This document shows positions 10,079 through 21,044 of a DNA stretch of 64,000 nt, in pieces (position 1 is the first letter of the stretch; every line of letters starts with the position of its first letter). The translations under genes were made by a program, and so were the position numbers. Source of the DNA: Rhineura floridana (lineage: Eukaryota; Chordata; Lepidosauria; Squamata; Rhineuridae); assembly GCF_030035675.1 (NCBI RefSeq), contig NC_084499.1, positions 16,564,239 to 16,628,238 of the forward strand. Reading direction: 5' to 3'. Below the pieces are notes generated by a model, which was given only the letters and a program-made list of their open reading frames with translations, had not been told where the DNA came from and searched no databases.

Positions 10079-10670
10079 GGGACGCTGAATGTATGTCACA
10101 TACTGTGTTTTTTTTGGGGGGGAATAGATCAGGAGGGGATGTTGACTGTATATCACACACATTTGGGAATAATTCAGGAGGGATGTTGAGCATGTGCCAC
10201 ACACTGGTTTTGGCAGGGGCAAAAGAGATCAGGAGGGGTGTTGTCACACACTGGTTTCTTTTTGTGGGGTGGGCAAAAGGGATCAGGGATGCTGAGTGTG
10301 TATCACACACTGTGTTCTTTTTGGGGTGGCAATAATTCAGGAGGGATGCTGAGCATGTGTCACACACTGGTTTCTTTTTTGGGGGGTGCGCAACATAGAT
10401 CAGGAGAGATGTCGAGTGTAAATCACACTTTTTTGCGGGGGAAGTAATTCAGGAGGTATGTTGAGCATGTGACACACACTGGCTTCTTTTTTGGGGGTGG
10501 GCAAAACAGGAGGGATGTCGAGTGTAAGTCACAGACTGATTTTGGGTGGGCAAAAATAGATCAAAGGGGATGTCGTATGTTATGTCACACGCTGGTTTCT
10601 TTTTTTGGGGGGTGGGCAAAACAGATCAGGAGGGATATTGAGTGTATCATCACACACTGATTGGGGATAG
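10079..10670. repeat. Minisatellite, about 58-65 bp unit, roughly ten copies
   Basis: Irregular units contain the recurring blocks gatcaggagggatgttgag, tgtatcacacactggtttc and a T-run followed by a G-run (ttttttgggggtgggcaaa). Unit lengths vary through deletions and T/G-run slippage. The array lies in NSMF intron 5, between the 6-nt microexon and the NLS exon. It leaves long reading frames on both strands that are repeat artefacts. Confidence 0.9.
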
Positions 10671-11064
10671 TGGCCGAATGGATCAGGTGGTGGCATATCG
10701 TCGCACGGGGAAAGGGGACCCAAGTGTTGTGGGGACACAGCAGCAGCAGGCTGACACCCTATGCTCCCCTCCCCATGGCCTAACTCCCCCCTCGTTACCC
10801 GACCCAACCATGGAATTTACCGTATCCACAAAGAAGGCCTTTGCCCGCCCTAGTGTCGGAACAGCCAACAAGAGAAGGAATCAGCAAAAACGAGATGATT
10901 GCCTCCCAAACCCCAGAGCACATAGAAAAGAGGCAAGCCTCAAAAAGTGGTACTGAAAAAATTTACATAGATGGGACCTTAATAAAGCAATGAAATGCAC
11001 AACATGTTTTGGCGGAGACCTTCCTTTTGGGGGTGGGGGACAAGAATTCTGGGCTGTGGCCAAA

Positions 11065-11170
11065 GCTAACCCTACTCAGGGTAGACCCACTGAAAATAAT
11101 GGACACGGCTAACTCCAACCCAATTTCAATGGGTTTACGCTGAGTGGAACTTGGTTTAATGGATATTTTT
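11065..11170. mobile_element. Short foldback repeat
   Basis: Contains the inverted pair ctactcagggtagacccactgaaa and ttcaatgggtttacgctgagt (imperfect). It belongs to a repeat type common in squamates and lies in NSMF intron 5. Confidence 0.5.
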
Positions 11171-11249
11171 AGTACGGCAACTCCCATCTCTTGCCATGCT
11201 CCCCCCTCCCCCCCCGGTCCTTCCCGTCGGCATTACAAATTACCCAGAG

Positions 11250-11385
11250 CAGGGAAGAGGACCATGTGGCTCTCCAGATGTTGCTGGACTCCAACTTCCA
11301 TCACCCCTGACCATTAGCTGGGCTGGCTGGATCTGACAGGAGGTGCAGTCCAGCAACATCCGGAGGACCAAAAGTTACCCCCTTC
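11250..11385. mobile_element. Foldback hAT-like MITE
   Basis: Paired halves ctccagatgttgctggactc and agtccagcaacatccgg around a spacer. Same family as 4553-4736. It lies 430 bp downstream, on the transcript, of the 6-nt microexon. Confidence 0.75.
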
Positions 11386-11814
11386 CCTGCCATCGAGATT
11401 ACAAGGGTTCCCCTCATCCTCCGTGTCTGAGAAGGGGTCACAGACAGAAGGAAAAAGAAAAAGCATAGAACAACAAAGGTGAAAACAAGAGAGGAGGCTT
11501 AGATGAACACGTAATCTGCTGGTTGCTTGCTTGCTGGCTGGGTGGCTTTGATTTTCCATCTTTGGGTCCCAGGCAAGCCCAAAAGTATGCAAGGTGGTTG
11601 CGGGGGGTGAGACCCTGGAAACAACATCATATCTGGAGAAAAAGAGGCGGAAGGCCAGGCGGACCTTGTCACCTTTTTTTGGGGGGGGGGTATCCAAATA
11701 TGGACAAGATACTGGAGGAAAGGTGGAGGTTTTTTTTAACCCAAAGATGTCAACAAACAGGCGATTCGAAAGCAGGGTGCACGTTGTGGGGAAGAGGTTA
11801 GCAGCTGTACTTAC

Positions 11815-11820
11815 GAGATA
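11815..11820 (-). CDS. NSMF: NSMF 6-nt microexon
   Basis: The six bases TATCTC lie between a long pyrimidine-rich tract ending in catcag and the donor gtaagtac. Phase 2 enters and phase 2 leaves, so the junctions read Ala-Ile-Ser (GC|T ATC TC|n), exactly the QAIS seen at this point of human NSMF as I recall it. Skipping the exon keeps the frame and removes two residues, which fits known human isoforms differing by two residues. No other candidate for the AIS codons was seen between exons 4 and 6. Confidence 0.85.
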
Positions 11821-12436
11821 CTGATGATCCCCCAAGAAAAGCGGAAAGAAGTGGCAGGGGAGGGAAAGAAAGTGAGAAAGAATTTGTATTAGTGAAGACA
11901 TCTTTCCAAGCTACGCTGCCCTTCTGCAGCAGCAAAGTATTTCAAAACACATCTCTATATATTTAAACGGCGACACTAAAAAGGTTTCGGAGGAAAACAA
12001 GCCTGCTACATTTTGGGATTGTGGCGTTTCCACGCCACGGAAGGAAACCAATCAGCCATCGCTGGGGCAAACATTCAGGTCCCCTGGCCTGGCTCCAGAA
12101 TTTAATAAGGCAAGGCACTTTCGATGCGAGAATTTAGCACAAAATCTACACAGAGGCCGCCACGCCGGGCAAACTGCCACGTGGAGCCTACCGCGCGAAA
12201 AAGCAGCCGTGGCAGCCATTGCCAAGAGCGCAAGGATGTCTGCACGTAAACGTACAAGGGGAGATGGCATTCTGAGAAAGAAAGACAATGCGTTTCGTGC
12301 AAAAGCAGCCGCGTTGAGCAAAGGGGGGGGAATGCACCCAGCGCTTCTCCTTTCCCTCTGCGGGAAGTGAAGACTGTAAACTCGGGGCAGGGGCCTTTCC
12401 CTTGCGAGACTACTCTCCAGTCATTTCCAGACTATG

Positions 12437-12715
12437 GCCCCCATGGGCACACTGCATTTAAAGCACTACAACGTCACTTTAGACAGTCATGGCTTCCCCC
12501 AAAGAATCCAGGAAACTGTCGTTTAAAACTGCATTGTTAGGAGACCCCTGTTCTTTTCACAGAACTGCAGTTCCCAGAGTGGTTTAACAATCAATCCGTC
12601 CTCCTGAGAAGCTCTGGGAATTGTTGTTCTGTGAAGGGAAAAGGGATTCTCTCCTAACAACTCTCAGCACCCTCCGTCAGGCACCTCCTACCCCTGAACC
12701 GTTTCTGTGCCAGCT
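12437..12715. mobile_element. Foldback repeat (second family)
   Basis: Inverted pairs acagaactgcagttcccagag / ctctgggaattgttgttctgt and caggaaactg / its complement. Related copies are near 6090-6190, 17080-17160 with 17565-17635, 23280-23430 and 42605-42775. In NSMF intron 4. Confidence 0.65.
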
Positions 12716-13058
12716 GGTCATGACAGGAACTACTATTTTAAGAATCGGTGCCTGAGCTTGCTTTTTTCCTCTTCCCTCCCTGTCCCTTGTCCCTTGCGTG
12801 TTGCATTTTTATAGACTGTAAGCCTGTGAGCTGAGATCATTTTAACTGACTGCATGCAAGCCAGGCCGGGAGCCCTTTTGGCTGAAGAGCAGAGTGGAAA
12901 CACTACCGTTTTTAGAAAAATAAAACCTCTTTCTGCCCACCTGTACATTGAGGGTTCTGTTACAACTATGCTACATGAGCCAAGAAGCATGAATGGGTAA
13001 GTGAAGGGAACTATGGTGGTCCCCTCCTCCCCGGTCCGCCAGCCAGCTTTTCACTTAC

Positions 13059-13134
13059 GCTTGCATAGTTGTTGTAGCTGTTTGGAAAGTGAAGAGGTTC
13101 TCTTTGGGAAACCAGGTCCTGATGGGGACATCGT
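13059..13134 (-). CDS. NSMF: NSMF coding exon 4
   Basis: A 76-nt exon with acceptor ctgcag and donor gtaagtg. Joined to exon 3 it reads DDVPIRTWFPKENLFTFQTA followed by TTTMQ and two bases of an Ala codon. This is nearly identical to the human block with I for V and S for T, as I recall it. It is one of the most conserved parts of the protein and fixes the phase needed for the microexon downstream. Confidence 0.96.
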
Positions 13135-13231
13135 CTGCAAAGGAAAGAAAGAAAAGATCACAGTCACAACAACGAGCCAGCCAGGGGGACAAACCAGGAA
13201 GCAGAACCCTTGATCCTGGCATGGGGTAAGT

Positions 13232-13395
13232 GGAGAATTGCCATCTACTGAGTCAGATCTTTGATCCATCTAGCTCAGTACTGTCTACACTGACCAGCAG
13301 CGGCTCTATAGGAGTTTTTCCCCAGTCATAAAGGGAGATGCTGGGGGGAGGCCTTTTGCATGCAAAGCATGCGCTCTGCCTGAAAGCTAGGGAGC
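13232..13395 (-). repeat. tRNA-derived SINE
   Basis: First of three same-strand copies packed into NSMF intron 3. Marked by gactcagtag..agctagatgg in minus sense; the head is diverged. Confidence 0.7.
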
Positions 13396-13455
13396 CCTAA
13401 AAAGAAAGCAAGATTCTAGTCCTCATCATTCTATGTAATGGGACAAATTAAATAG

Positions 13456-13640
13456 AAATATAGGACGCTGCCAGACCGTTGGCTCATCTAACTCAGTACT
13501 GTCTACACCGACTGGCAGCGGCTCTCCAGGGTTTCGGGGAAGGGGTCCCTCCCAGCCCTATCTGGGGATGGCATTGGGCATTGAACCAGGAACCTCCTGG
13601 GTGCAAAGCAGTTGCTCTACCACTAAGCTATCACCTTTTC
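13456..13640 (-). repeat. tRNA-derived SINE
   Basis: Second copy in NSMF intron 3; the minus-strand head contains tagcttagtggtagagcaac and ggttcaatgccc. Confidence 0.8.
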
Positions 13641-13696
13641 TCCTAAGAGGAAAGCAAGATTCTAGTCCTCATGGTTCTGAGCAAAGGGCTCAATTA

Positions 13697-13880
13697 AACA
13701 GGAACGCAGGAAGCTGCCTTATGCTGAGCCAGGCCATTAGCTCAGTGTTGTCTGCACTGACTGGCAGCATCTCTTCAGGGTTTCAGACAGGGGTCTCTCC
13801 CAGCCCTGCCTGGAGATGCTGGGGATTGAACCTGGGACCTTCCATGTGATGCTCTACCACTGAGCTACGGCCCTTCCCCA
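13697..13880 (-). repeat. tRNA-derived SINE
   Basis: Third copy in NSMF intron 3; the minus-strand head reads cgtagctcagtggtagagca with box B ggttcaatccccagcatctc. The three copies are of similar length and spaced by 60 bp or less. Confidence 0.85.
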
Positions 13881-13954
13881 AGACGTGATCAAGGTTTATA
13901 AAGCTACACCAGTATGGAGAAAGTGGAAAGAGAGACAGTCCCGTCCCCCCCGGG

Positions 13955-14165
13955 GTTAACTTATTTATTTAAAGTATTTTTATCCCTGTCTTCAGATGAA
14001 ATAGGCTCCCAAAGCGGCTTACAGCGATGAGCAAACAGGACAGTCCTTGCCTACAGGCTTACCATCTAAAAGACAGAGCATAAAAGGAAAAGGTATTGGG
14101 GAGGGAAGAGGAAAAAAGCAAACCCAGGCATTTGTTCTTTTAGTTACAAAGTTCTTATAAGTATT
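13955..14165 (-). mobile_element. LINE-type 3' tail repeat
   Basis: Shares (ttta)n, ttttatccctgtcttcag, gcttac..atct and agttacaaa.. with a copy at 53830-54005. Probably a LINE 3' end; class not certain. Confidence 0.5.
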
Positions 14166-14549
14166 ATTTCTGGCAGGAATTGCATGGGGGGGCAGGGAGC
14201 AAGGTCCTTGCAACGGCCGACTCAAAGCAGTGAGTTAACTATTATGGGGTGTTTAAGTGTGATGCTTGCTATGAGGATGATCTCCACTGGGCAACTTTGG
14301 GAGGAAAGGGGGAACAGAAATGTAATAAATAATCATAACAGCAGCAATAACATTGTTATCCTAGGGAACTGCATTCATGCCATCCTCCGAAGGCACCCTG
14401 AGAGTCGACAAACAAGTGACAGAAGAGAAGTATTGCTCACAAGGGCCCCACCATGAGCTTTCCCGGGATATCCAGCTGCCCTCTGCTGGAGACAAGCGCA
14501 TGGGCCTCTGGCTGAACCAACACGGTGGGGTCTTTCGTTCCGTACCTAC

Positions 14550-15098
14550 CTGACACGCGGTCCACGCTATACATTCTCTCCAGCTTCTTCCGGCGCCAGC
14601 CCGTCTCGCTGGGCTGCTGCTGCTGCTGTTGCTGCTGTTGGTGGTGGTGATGGTGGTGATGGTGGTGGTGGTGGTGGTGAGGATGCTCTAGGTCACAGGC
14701 CTGCTGAGATGGAGCCTCGCAGCCGGGACACTCCTTGGAGCCCTGGCGGCTGCTGGCCCAACTGGCTTTGCAGGGCCTTCCAATGTTGTGGGAGCTGCCG
14801 GTGGTTTGGAGGGGCTGTCCCTGGGAACAGTCTTCCTCGTCCTCGTCCTCCACGGCCTCAGCCCCTTTGATGACCACCAGCTCCATGCTCTGGTGCTGGG
14901 AGAGCATGGGCCTCTCGCCAGAGATGGTGTAGACCCGCGGCTTGGGGCCGTCACCTGCCAGCTTCTCCCCGTGCTCTTCCGAGAAGCTCCTCTCAAACTT
15001 GCCGTCAGAAAGGAGCGACAGGCGGCGCTTGTTCTGGGCTCCCTGGTGCATCTCCGGGGAGTCCTCCTGCCCGACATAGGATTCCGCCAGCAGGTGAT
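14550..15098 (-). CDS. NSMF: NSMF coding exon 3 (large exon with His/Gln tract)
   Basis: A 549-nt exon starting DHLLAESYVGQEDSPEMHQG and followed by the conserved QNKRRLSLLS and KPRVYTISGE blocks. An acidic EDEDEED patch and the conserved SRQGSKECPGC motif come next. The exon ends in RRKKLERMYSVDRVS with a phase-1 donor (TCAG|gtagg). Between the Cys-rich motif and the C-terminal block lies E-H-P-H13-Q9-P (codons at 14614-14685), a homopolymer run that human NSMF, as I recall it, has only as a short His cluster elsewhere. Acceptor is tttctttcag. This region is largely disordered in the family (inference). Confidence 0.95.
14614..14679 (-). repeat. NSMF: Coding CAR/CAY tract, Gln9 and His13
   Basis: On the coding strand thirteen CAY codons run straight into nine CAR codons. 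CAT and CAA interruptions break the pure CAC and CAG runs, which usually lowers slippage. The tract is inside NSMF exon 3 and keeps the frame. Confidence 0.9.
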
Positions 15099-15282
15099 CT
15101 GAAAGAAAGGCAAGCAGTGTGTAAACGAGGAGGAGGAGGAGGAGGGGACTTGCGCGCGCACCACAAGGGAGGGGCATGAAAACCTGCCTGAAAGCGCTTG
15201 GCTCAGGCTCTGCGAGGTGAAGATCTGGATTCTGCGATGGGCAGAGGACAGCTGATATTGTTTGCAATCAGAAATGTGCATT

Positions 15283-15660
15283 TATTTGTTTATTAAATTC
15301 GTATCCCGCCCCTCCTCCCAAAGGATAAAACATCTTAAAAAGAAACAGCTTCAAAGCAATTCCAATCCAGATGCCCACTGGAAAAGATCTCCACTTTAAA
15401 GGCTTGTTGAAAGAGGAAGGTCTTCGGCAGGTGCTCAAAAGACCACAGAAATTGCGCCTGTCTCGTATTTAGTGGGAAGGCGTTCCAAAGGGCAGGGGCC
15501 ACAACACTAAAAGCCCAATTCCTCTGTTGTGTGGGATGGACCTCCTAGTAAGATGGTATCTGCAGGAGGCCATCTCTTGCAGAGCACAGTGTTTGGTTGG
15601 GATACAAAGGGGTGAAATCTTCCACATCTGCAGGGCTTTTCTTGTGTTCATAAGACACTA
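15283..15660 (-). mobile_element. L2-like LINE 3' end
   Basis: Minus-strand remnant with the aggcttgttgaaagaggaagg block on the plus strand and the coding remnant of WNSLP..FLFQQAF type. In NSMF intron 2. Confidence 0.7.
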
Positions 15661-15862
15661 GAGCCCCATATCCCGACACCAGAAATGTAGTGAGCCACTC
15701 CTCAGCCCTCTGAGATTTCAGAACATGTTACCTGCCCACTTGCAAACGTACCTTTGCACCCAAAATTAGATTTTTGATGAAGATGAAAATGAAGATGATT
15801 CCACTTTGGGAATTTACATTCAAATAAAATGGCTGATAAATACCTCAATAAATAAATAAACC

Positions 15863-16110
15863 CATGAGGACTAGAACCTTAAAAAAATAGCAGTCAAGAC
15901 TCTCGGACAGCCAAATTCTTAACACAACACCACATTCGGTACACAAACTCATGAGGCCTAGAACCTTTAATTTAAAAAAAAAAAACAGAGCCAAGATTTT
16001 CAAGCAGTTGGGTTCTTAACCCAACTTCACATTTGGTACACAAATTCATGAGGACTAGAACATTAATAACATGAACAAACAAAGCTAAGACTCTCAGGCA
16101 ATGCAACATC
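15863..16110. repeat. Degenerate tandem repeat, about 90-bp unit, 2.6 copies
   Basis: The block catgaggactagaac recurs at 15863, 15950 and 16047, each followed by an A-rich stretch and related sequence (caagactctc, ccaa, ttcttaac). It lies in NSMF intron 2. Confidence 0.75.
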
Positions 16111-16441
16111 CAGCCCTTTCTGCATTCCTACATAACTGTACCACACACACACACCAGTCCTGCCTATTGCATTGTGCAAATTAAGCACATGCTCATTCAT
16201 TTTGCCTATTCTGCCACAACAGCACGCCACCACGTTTTACAGCAAGCCACACAGAAGCCACACATGTATGCCACCATTTATTTAAATCAAGATTAGGCAG
16301 GCACTACAAAAACCTCTCAGCAGGGCTCTTCCGGAGTTGTGCTTTTATGCTGCATATGCTGCCTTGAGTGGGCGACGCCCCAAAAGGTGGCCGGTCAGCA
16401 ATTTTATAAATCGGTATAAAATGAAAACCAGTCTTTCCTAC

Positions 16442-16503
16442 CTGAGCCATTCTTGCCTTCCGGATGGTTCTGAGAGAGATAATCACCAAAGGCCCTTGCC
16501 GCT
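16442..16503 (-). CDS. NSMF: NSMF coding exon 2
   Basis: A 62-nt exon with an AG acceptor (cgtgaag|AG) and a gtagga donor. It completes the split Arg codon and encodes AARAFGDYLSQNHPEGKNGS, then the first base of the next Asp codon. This closely matches the human AARAFGEYLSQTHPENRNGS as I recall it. No long open frame marks it; it was found by searching the minus strand for the conserved peptide between exons 1 and 3. It is separated from exon 1 by 20.6 kb of mostly repeat DNA. Confidence 0.92.
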
Positions 16504-16856
16504 CTTCACGTCGCCAGATGCGCAAAATAGCAGACAGAGAAGAGCAAGGAATAAAAAGGAAAGAACTTTAGTCAGGGCAAACTAGCAAAATACTGCTCCA
16601 AAATGCTTTCCCACCTACCACCTCGACACATAAAAAAGGGGGATTCCCCCCCAAAAAAGACAAGATTCAGGACAGCTGATATGGAGTTTCCCCCAGGTTT
16701 TCATTTTACCCAAAGATACACATGAACTTCAAAACCTCTACAGTGGAAAATAAATCTGTATGTTTTCTGCCAGGGGAGCAGCTAATACCACTTTTTTTTG
16801 GGGGGGGGAGGTAGTCAGGTTGTGAAACTGGCACAGGGAGTCAGTTAACCTCTCCA

Positions 16857-17012
16857 ATTCTATGGTAGTGGGCTCTCCGACACTGGAGGCATTCAAGAGG
16901 CAGCTGGACAAGCCATCTGTTGGGAATGCTTTGATTTGAATTCCTGCATTGAGCAGGGGGGGTTGGACTTGATGGCCTTATAGGCCCCTTCCAACTCTAC
17001 TATTCTATGATT
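16857..17012 (+). mobile_element. CR1 LINE 3' end
   Basis: gaggcattcaagaggcagctg, gttggacttgatggcctta and the terminal attctatgattc mark the CR1 3' end. In NSMF intron 1. Confidence 0.9.
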
Positions 17013-17164
17013 CCATCCCCAGCACCCATCAGAGCCTCCATTCCCCCCCAGCTGCTTCCTGCTTTTGTCGTAGAAGGCAGAGCAACAGAACTACAATTCC
17101 CAGAGTGCTTTGACAATCAATCCCTCTTCCCAGGGAATTCTGGGAATTCTAGCTCCTCCCAGAA

Positions 17165-17565
17165 GGAGCCCAGGGTGGCAAACAAAAACACTAAACACTC
17201 TCTAAAACGTATTCAAACAAGACATCTTTAAAAAAGAAAAAAGCAGCTTTAAAAACATCTTAAAAAGCAATTCCAACCCAGACACAGACCGGCATCTGGT
17301 CTCTCCTTAAAAGGCTTGTTGAAAGAGGAAGGTCTTCAGTAGGTACTGAAAAGACAACAGAGATGGTGCCAGTCAAATATTGAAGGGGAGGGAATTCTAA
17401 AGGGTCGGTGCCACCACACTAAAGGTCCGTTTCCTATGTTGTGCGAAACAGACCTCCTGATAAGATGGTATCTGCAGGAGGTCCTCACTCGCAGAGTGCA
17501 GTGATCGGCTGCGTATATAAGGGGTAAGACGATCTTTCAGATATATACAGTTTGCAGGATTATTT
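17165..17565 (-). mobile_element. L2-like LINE 3' end inside a foldback repeat
   Basis: The LINE end (aggcttgttgaaagaggaagg, gtatctgcaggagg) separates two parts of a foldback repeat (17080-17160 and 17565-17635) that are contiguous in other copies, so the LINE is the younger of the two. Confidence 0.7.
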
Positions 17566-17635
17566 GAAGGAAGCCATGACTGTTTAAAGTGGTATGATAA
17601 TGGCTTTAAACGTATCGTGCAGATGGGGGCCTAAT

Positions 17636-18005
17636 TTGCACTTCCTTAAACAATGCACAAACACAGCCATCCCTAAAAACTTGTACTTCTCTGAAATTTG
17701 CAATGCAGTTCGTGAGACAAGTTATGTGTGCAAAAATGCATATATTAGGGTAAAGTGTGCCTTAAAAAATGCATATAAAATAACATAACAAAAATGCATT
17801 ATATTAGGGGAAATTGCTTTGCAAAAATGTGTGTATTATGTGTGCCAACATGTGCAGATGAGAAGAAAGTCACATTAAGCAGCTGAGGAATTTTTGTGAG
17901 GCCTTTAAAAAAGAAACCCTCAAACCGATGCATAAACGCGAACTGAATTTACAATTGGAAATTGTAATTTATGAGTTTACGACTGGATAAACCCACCACA
18001 AGAGA
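17636..18005 (+). mobile_element. T-rich hAT-like element (truncated)
   Basis: Shares aaaatgcatatattagggta, ggggaaattgctttgcaaaa and aaacgcgaactgaatttac-like blocks with the full copies; the left end is missing. 18006-18505 holds nothing recognised. Confidence 0.75.
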
Positions 18006-18509
18006 AACTGACAGATTCCCCCACTGGCAAGCGCTGACCCTTAGCTGTGCCTTTGAACTACCCTGCCATACTCATAATCGATGTGGAACAGAGGAGGTGT
18101 AATTCTCATTAGGGATTGTGAAATACAGATCTGAAGGGCAGAGGTTTTTCAGGGTTACTGCAGAATACAAGGATTAGGTGTTTCTGGATTAAAGGGCTTG
18201 CATTAAAACCAGGGTGTGTGGAGATTAAGCTCTGCATTAATCTGGGGTGGGGGGAAGAGTGGAAAGGTGTGGTGTCAACATGCAATGGTGTTCAGGCACA
18301 GCACTTCTGGCACTTGGCTGCAGATCACCCCCACCTGTCCATGGGGTGGGGGTGGGATGGCAGACAGAGACAGACAAGCAGAGACCAACCTCCCATCTGT
18401 AGCAAAGCTGGCAGCCCCACAAAAAGACAAGCCACCCCACTCTGCCATGCAGTCAGAACTAAGTCCCCCTGGACCCCAAAACCTGCACCAAGAAAACCTA
18501 ACACTGGGA

Positions 18510-18780
18510 CAGCCAATGGAGTGTCTTCCAGATGTTGCTGGACTATTATTTATTTATTGAATTTCTTAGTTGCCCATCTGGCTGGCTATCCAGCCATTCT
18601 GGGTGACGTACAAAATAGGCATACAAATATAATAGACATTAAAAATCTAAAAACAATAACGATAAAATCTAGCCCATCCCCAAAGCCTGATACTCCTATC
18701 AGTCCCAGCCAGCATGGCCGTCAGGGACGATGGGAGCTATAGCCCCAATGACATTTGGAGGGCAACCCCTGGCTACCCCT
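18510..18780. mobile_element. Foldback MITE split by a LINE tail
   Basis: ccagatgttgctggact (left half) and cagccagcatggccg..gatgggagctatagcccc (right half) flank a minus-strand L2-like tail at about 18547-18690. Confidence 0.65.
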
Positions 18781-19562
18781 GACCTGGATTCTACAGCCTG
18801 TACACATTACACACAAGTTGCCAATTTCAACCAAGGATTTCCCGGGGAGGAGCCAAGAGGGACAGAGAACTCACAGGCACCAGAAATCTGCCTCTCTCTA
18901 GCTAGAAATTTGCTCCCTAACCCAGTTTTTCTAAAAAAGAAAAAAAATGAAAGAAAGATCCTGGGCTGCAGGGTGGTCAAGGTTGGGCATTTGCCAGGAC
19001 TTTGAAATCGACAATGCACCCATTGGCTCACTTTACAAAATACACCGAGGATTGTCAAAAGCAGTTTATGAGATAATTCACATGCCCTGTCTTTTCCAGG
19101 TGAAGGAAACCGAACCAAACACCTGGATCTGGCACTGCTTAAGGCAAACCCGAGAATCTTCTCCCTGTCAGGGCTAAGAGCACAATTGCCACCCGAACAC
19201 ATCAAAGAGAAAGCACCAGAGCAGCCTCTACTGAACATCCCACAGAACTCCCTGCGCTCAAGGACATCTTTTGTTCTGTCCTTTTCAAACATGCTTGACC
19301 GCAGAAGTGAGCCACAACATCTCCTGACGGGCTATAACGGCACCCTCTGGCAGCCCAGAGAGCTGGAAAATTCCACCAGCTAAGCTTGTGTCTTTCCCAG
19401 CCACAACCCAGAGGATGGTCACAGAAAAGAAAATTCAGCCGCAAGCCCACACTGAGGCAATCAGACTTCCAGCCTGTCGGTGTTTCGCAGATGGGAGTCC
19501 ATCCAAAACTAGCAAACTCAGGTAGCCCAATTAAAGTGGATTTGGAGCTCTTGGGCAATTTG

Positions 19563-19980
19563 GGACAGTGGGGAAATTTGCTCCAGATCGCATTTAAAGG
19601 TGAACTTACCTAGCTTGTACTTTCTGAAACAACAGCCATCTTTCTGGCTATTGAACTGAACTGAAACTCAGCCATCCTTTGAAATTAGCACTTGCAAGTC
19701 ATGTGCATAATAATGCATACACTGGAGGTAAAGTGTGTATAAAAAGGTCTATGTCAGTGAAAATAACTTACCAAAAATGCATTATATTAGGAGAAATTGC
19801 TTTACAAAAATGTGTGTATTAGACACAATTGCATGCAAACGTAAATATTGGAAGAAATTTGTATCACAATGCTGGTGAGTTTTCAAAAGGACTTTAAAAC
19901 AAAATGCAAACGGAAGTGGAAATATGCAGAACTGGAAAAAATGGGAAACTGCAATTGATAGATTGGCCCATCCCCATGTA
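19563..19980 (+). mobile_element. T-rich hAT-like element
   Basis: Nearly full copy from gggacagtggggaaatttg to gattggcccatcccca, with the family's atgcattatattaggagaaa block. Confidence 0.75.
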
Positions 19981-20104
19981 CAAAAAAAAAAAAAAGTCAG
20001 ACTTTTTGGGGTGAGAAAAGTGAGAGGAGACTGCGCTGGCGTCTACCCTCCCTGCAAACAAATCAGAAATAATGTTCAATCAGCTAACACTGTATAACTT
20101 TCCT

Positions 20105-20235
20105 GAAATAAAGGAAATGGGCTTCCTTCAAGTCGATTCTGACTTATGGCGACCCTATGAACAGGGTTTTCATGGTAAGCGGTATTCAGAGGAGGTTTAC
20201 CATTGCCTTCCTCTGAACCTTCCTGAAAATGTGGT
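20105..20235 (-). repeat. SINE tail with BovB-like 3' end
   Basis: cttcaagtcgattctgactt, ggcgaccctatgaa and ttaccattgccttcctctg; on the minus strand this is the SINE body followed by a tail shared with the LINE at 61995-62530. 20236-20860 holds nothing else recognised. Confidence 0.7.
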
Positions 20236-21044
20236 AAGAAAAAAAAAAGGGAAGAATACCCACAATATACAATCCATAAAGCAATCTCTTTGCAATAACA
20301 TTTTAAAAAACAACACACCTCAAACCTCAGCATAAGACAACAAAAAACCAGCCTAAAAACAGACCAGCATAAAATGCATATAAAAAAAACACCCTTCAAA
20401 AAGCAAAACAAGGAGAAAGCAATGTTTGCCCAGATCCAATGATGTGGGTTTTCTGGAAATTTTTCCCATGCAAATTGGGATAATTTGCATCAGAAACATG
20501 TCAATTTGCATTGGAAACATTTCCAGTACCCTAGGGGATGATCTGAATGTAGCATATTTATTTTACTTGTATTTAGCAAACAACGCTAAAAACTTTGCAA
20601 CTGCCAAGTTTGCTTAATAGTGTATTTGCGATTGGCATTCATTTGCTGTTATTAATGAACCTAAGAAAACAGGAAGCGTTCCAAGGAAAAAATAAAGCAC
20701 TGGGAAAAAATTCCAGCTCACATCAACACTGTGATGCGTATGCGCTCTTGCCAGCTGGTCCTGTCTCCTGTGCTCTAACTCTTAGACTCTGACACGTCCG
20801 TGATATACAATATATATGAGTGTGCGTGCACACTCACACACACACGGGCGCACACAAACTAGCAGCCTCAAACCCGGTGTTGCTCAGGAATTTCAAGGAA
20901 CCAAAAGATCAATGCCATTTTGAAATCAGGGGTTAAAATCAGCGCGGTATGGAAAGGTTTGGTCGGCCATCTTGATTCAAAATGGCGCACAATTGTGTCC
21001 AAACAGAGACAGAAACCTGCCCCTTGATTGCAGGAACCATCCCA

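Noticed and set aside
9892-10335. 147-codon plus-strand frame with a Glu run and repeated SHT motifs
   Set aside because: It is the minisatellite and the adjacent purine tract read as protein; the opposite strand is equally open and unit lengths are not multiples of three.
13697-13880. tRNA genes suggested by box A and box B matches
   Set aside because: All such matches continue into the same 170-190-bp SINE body and do not fold into a full cloverleaf by eye.
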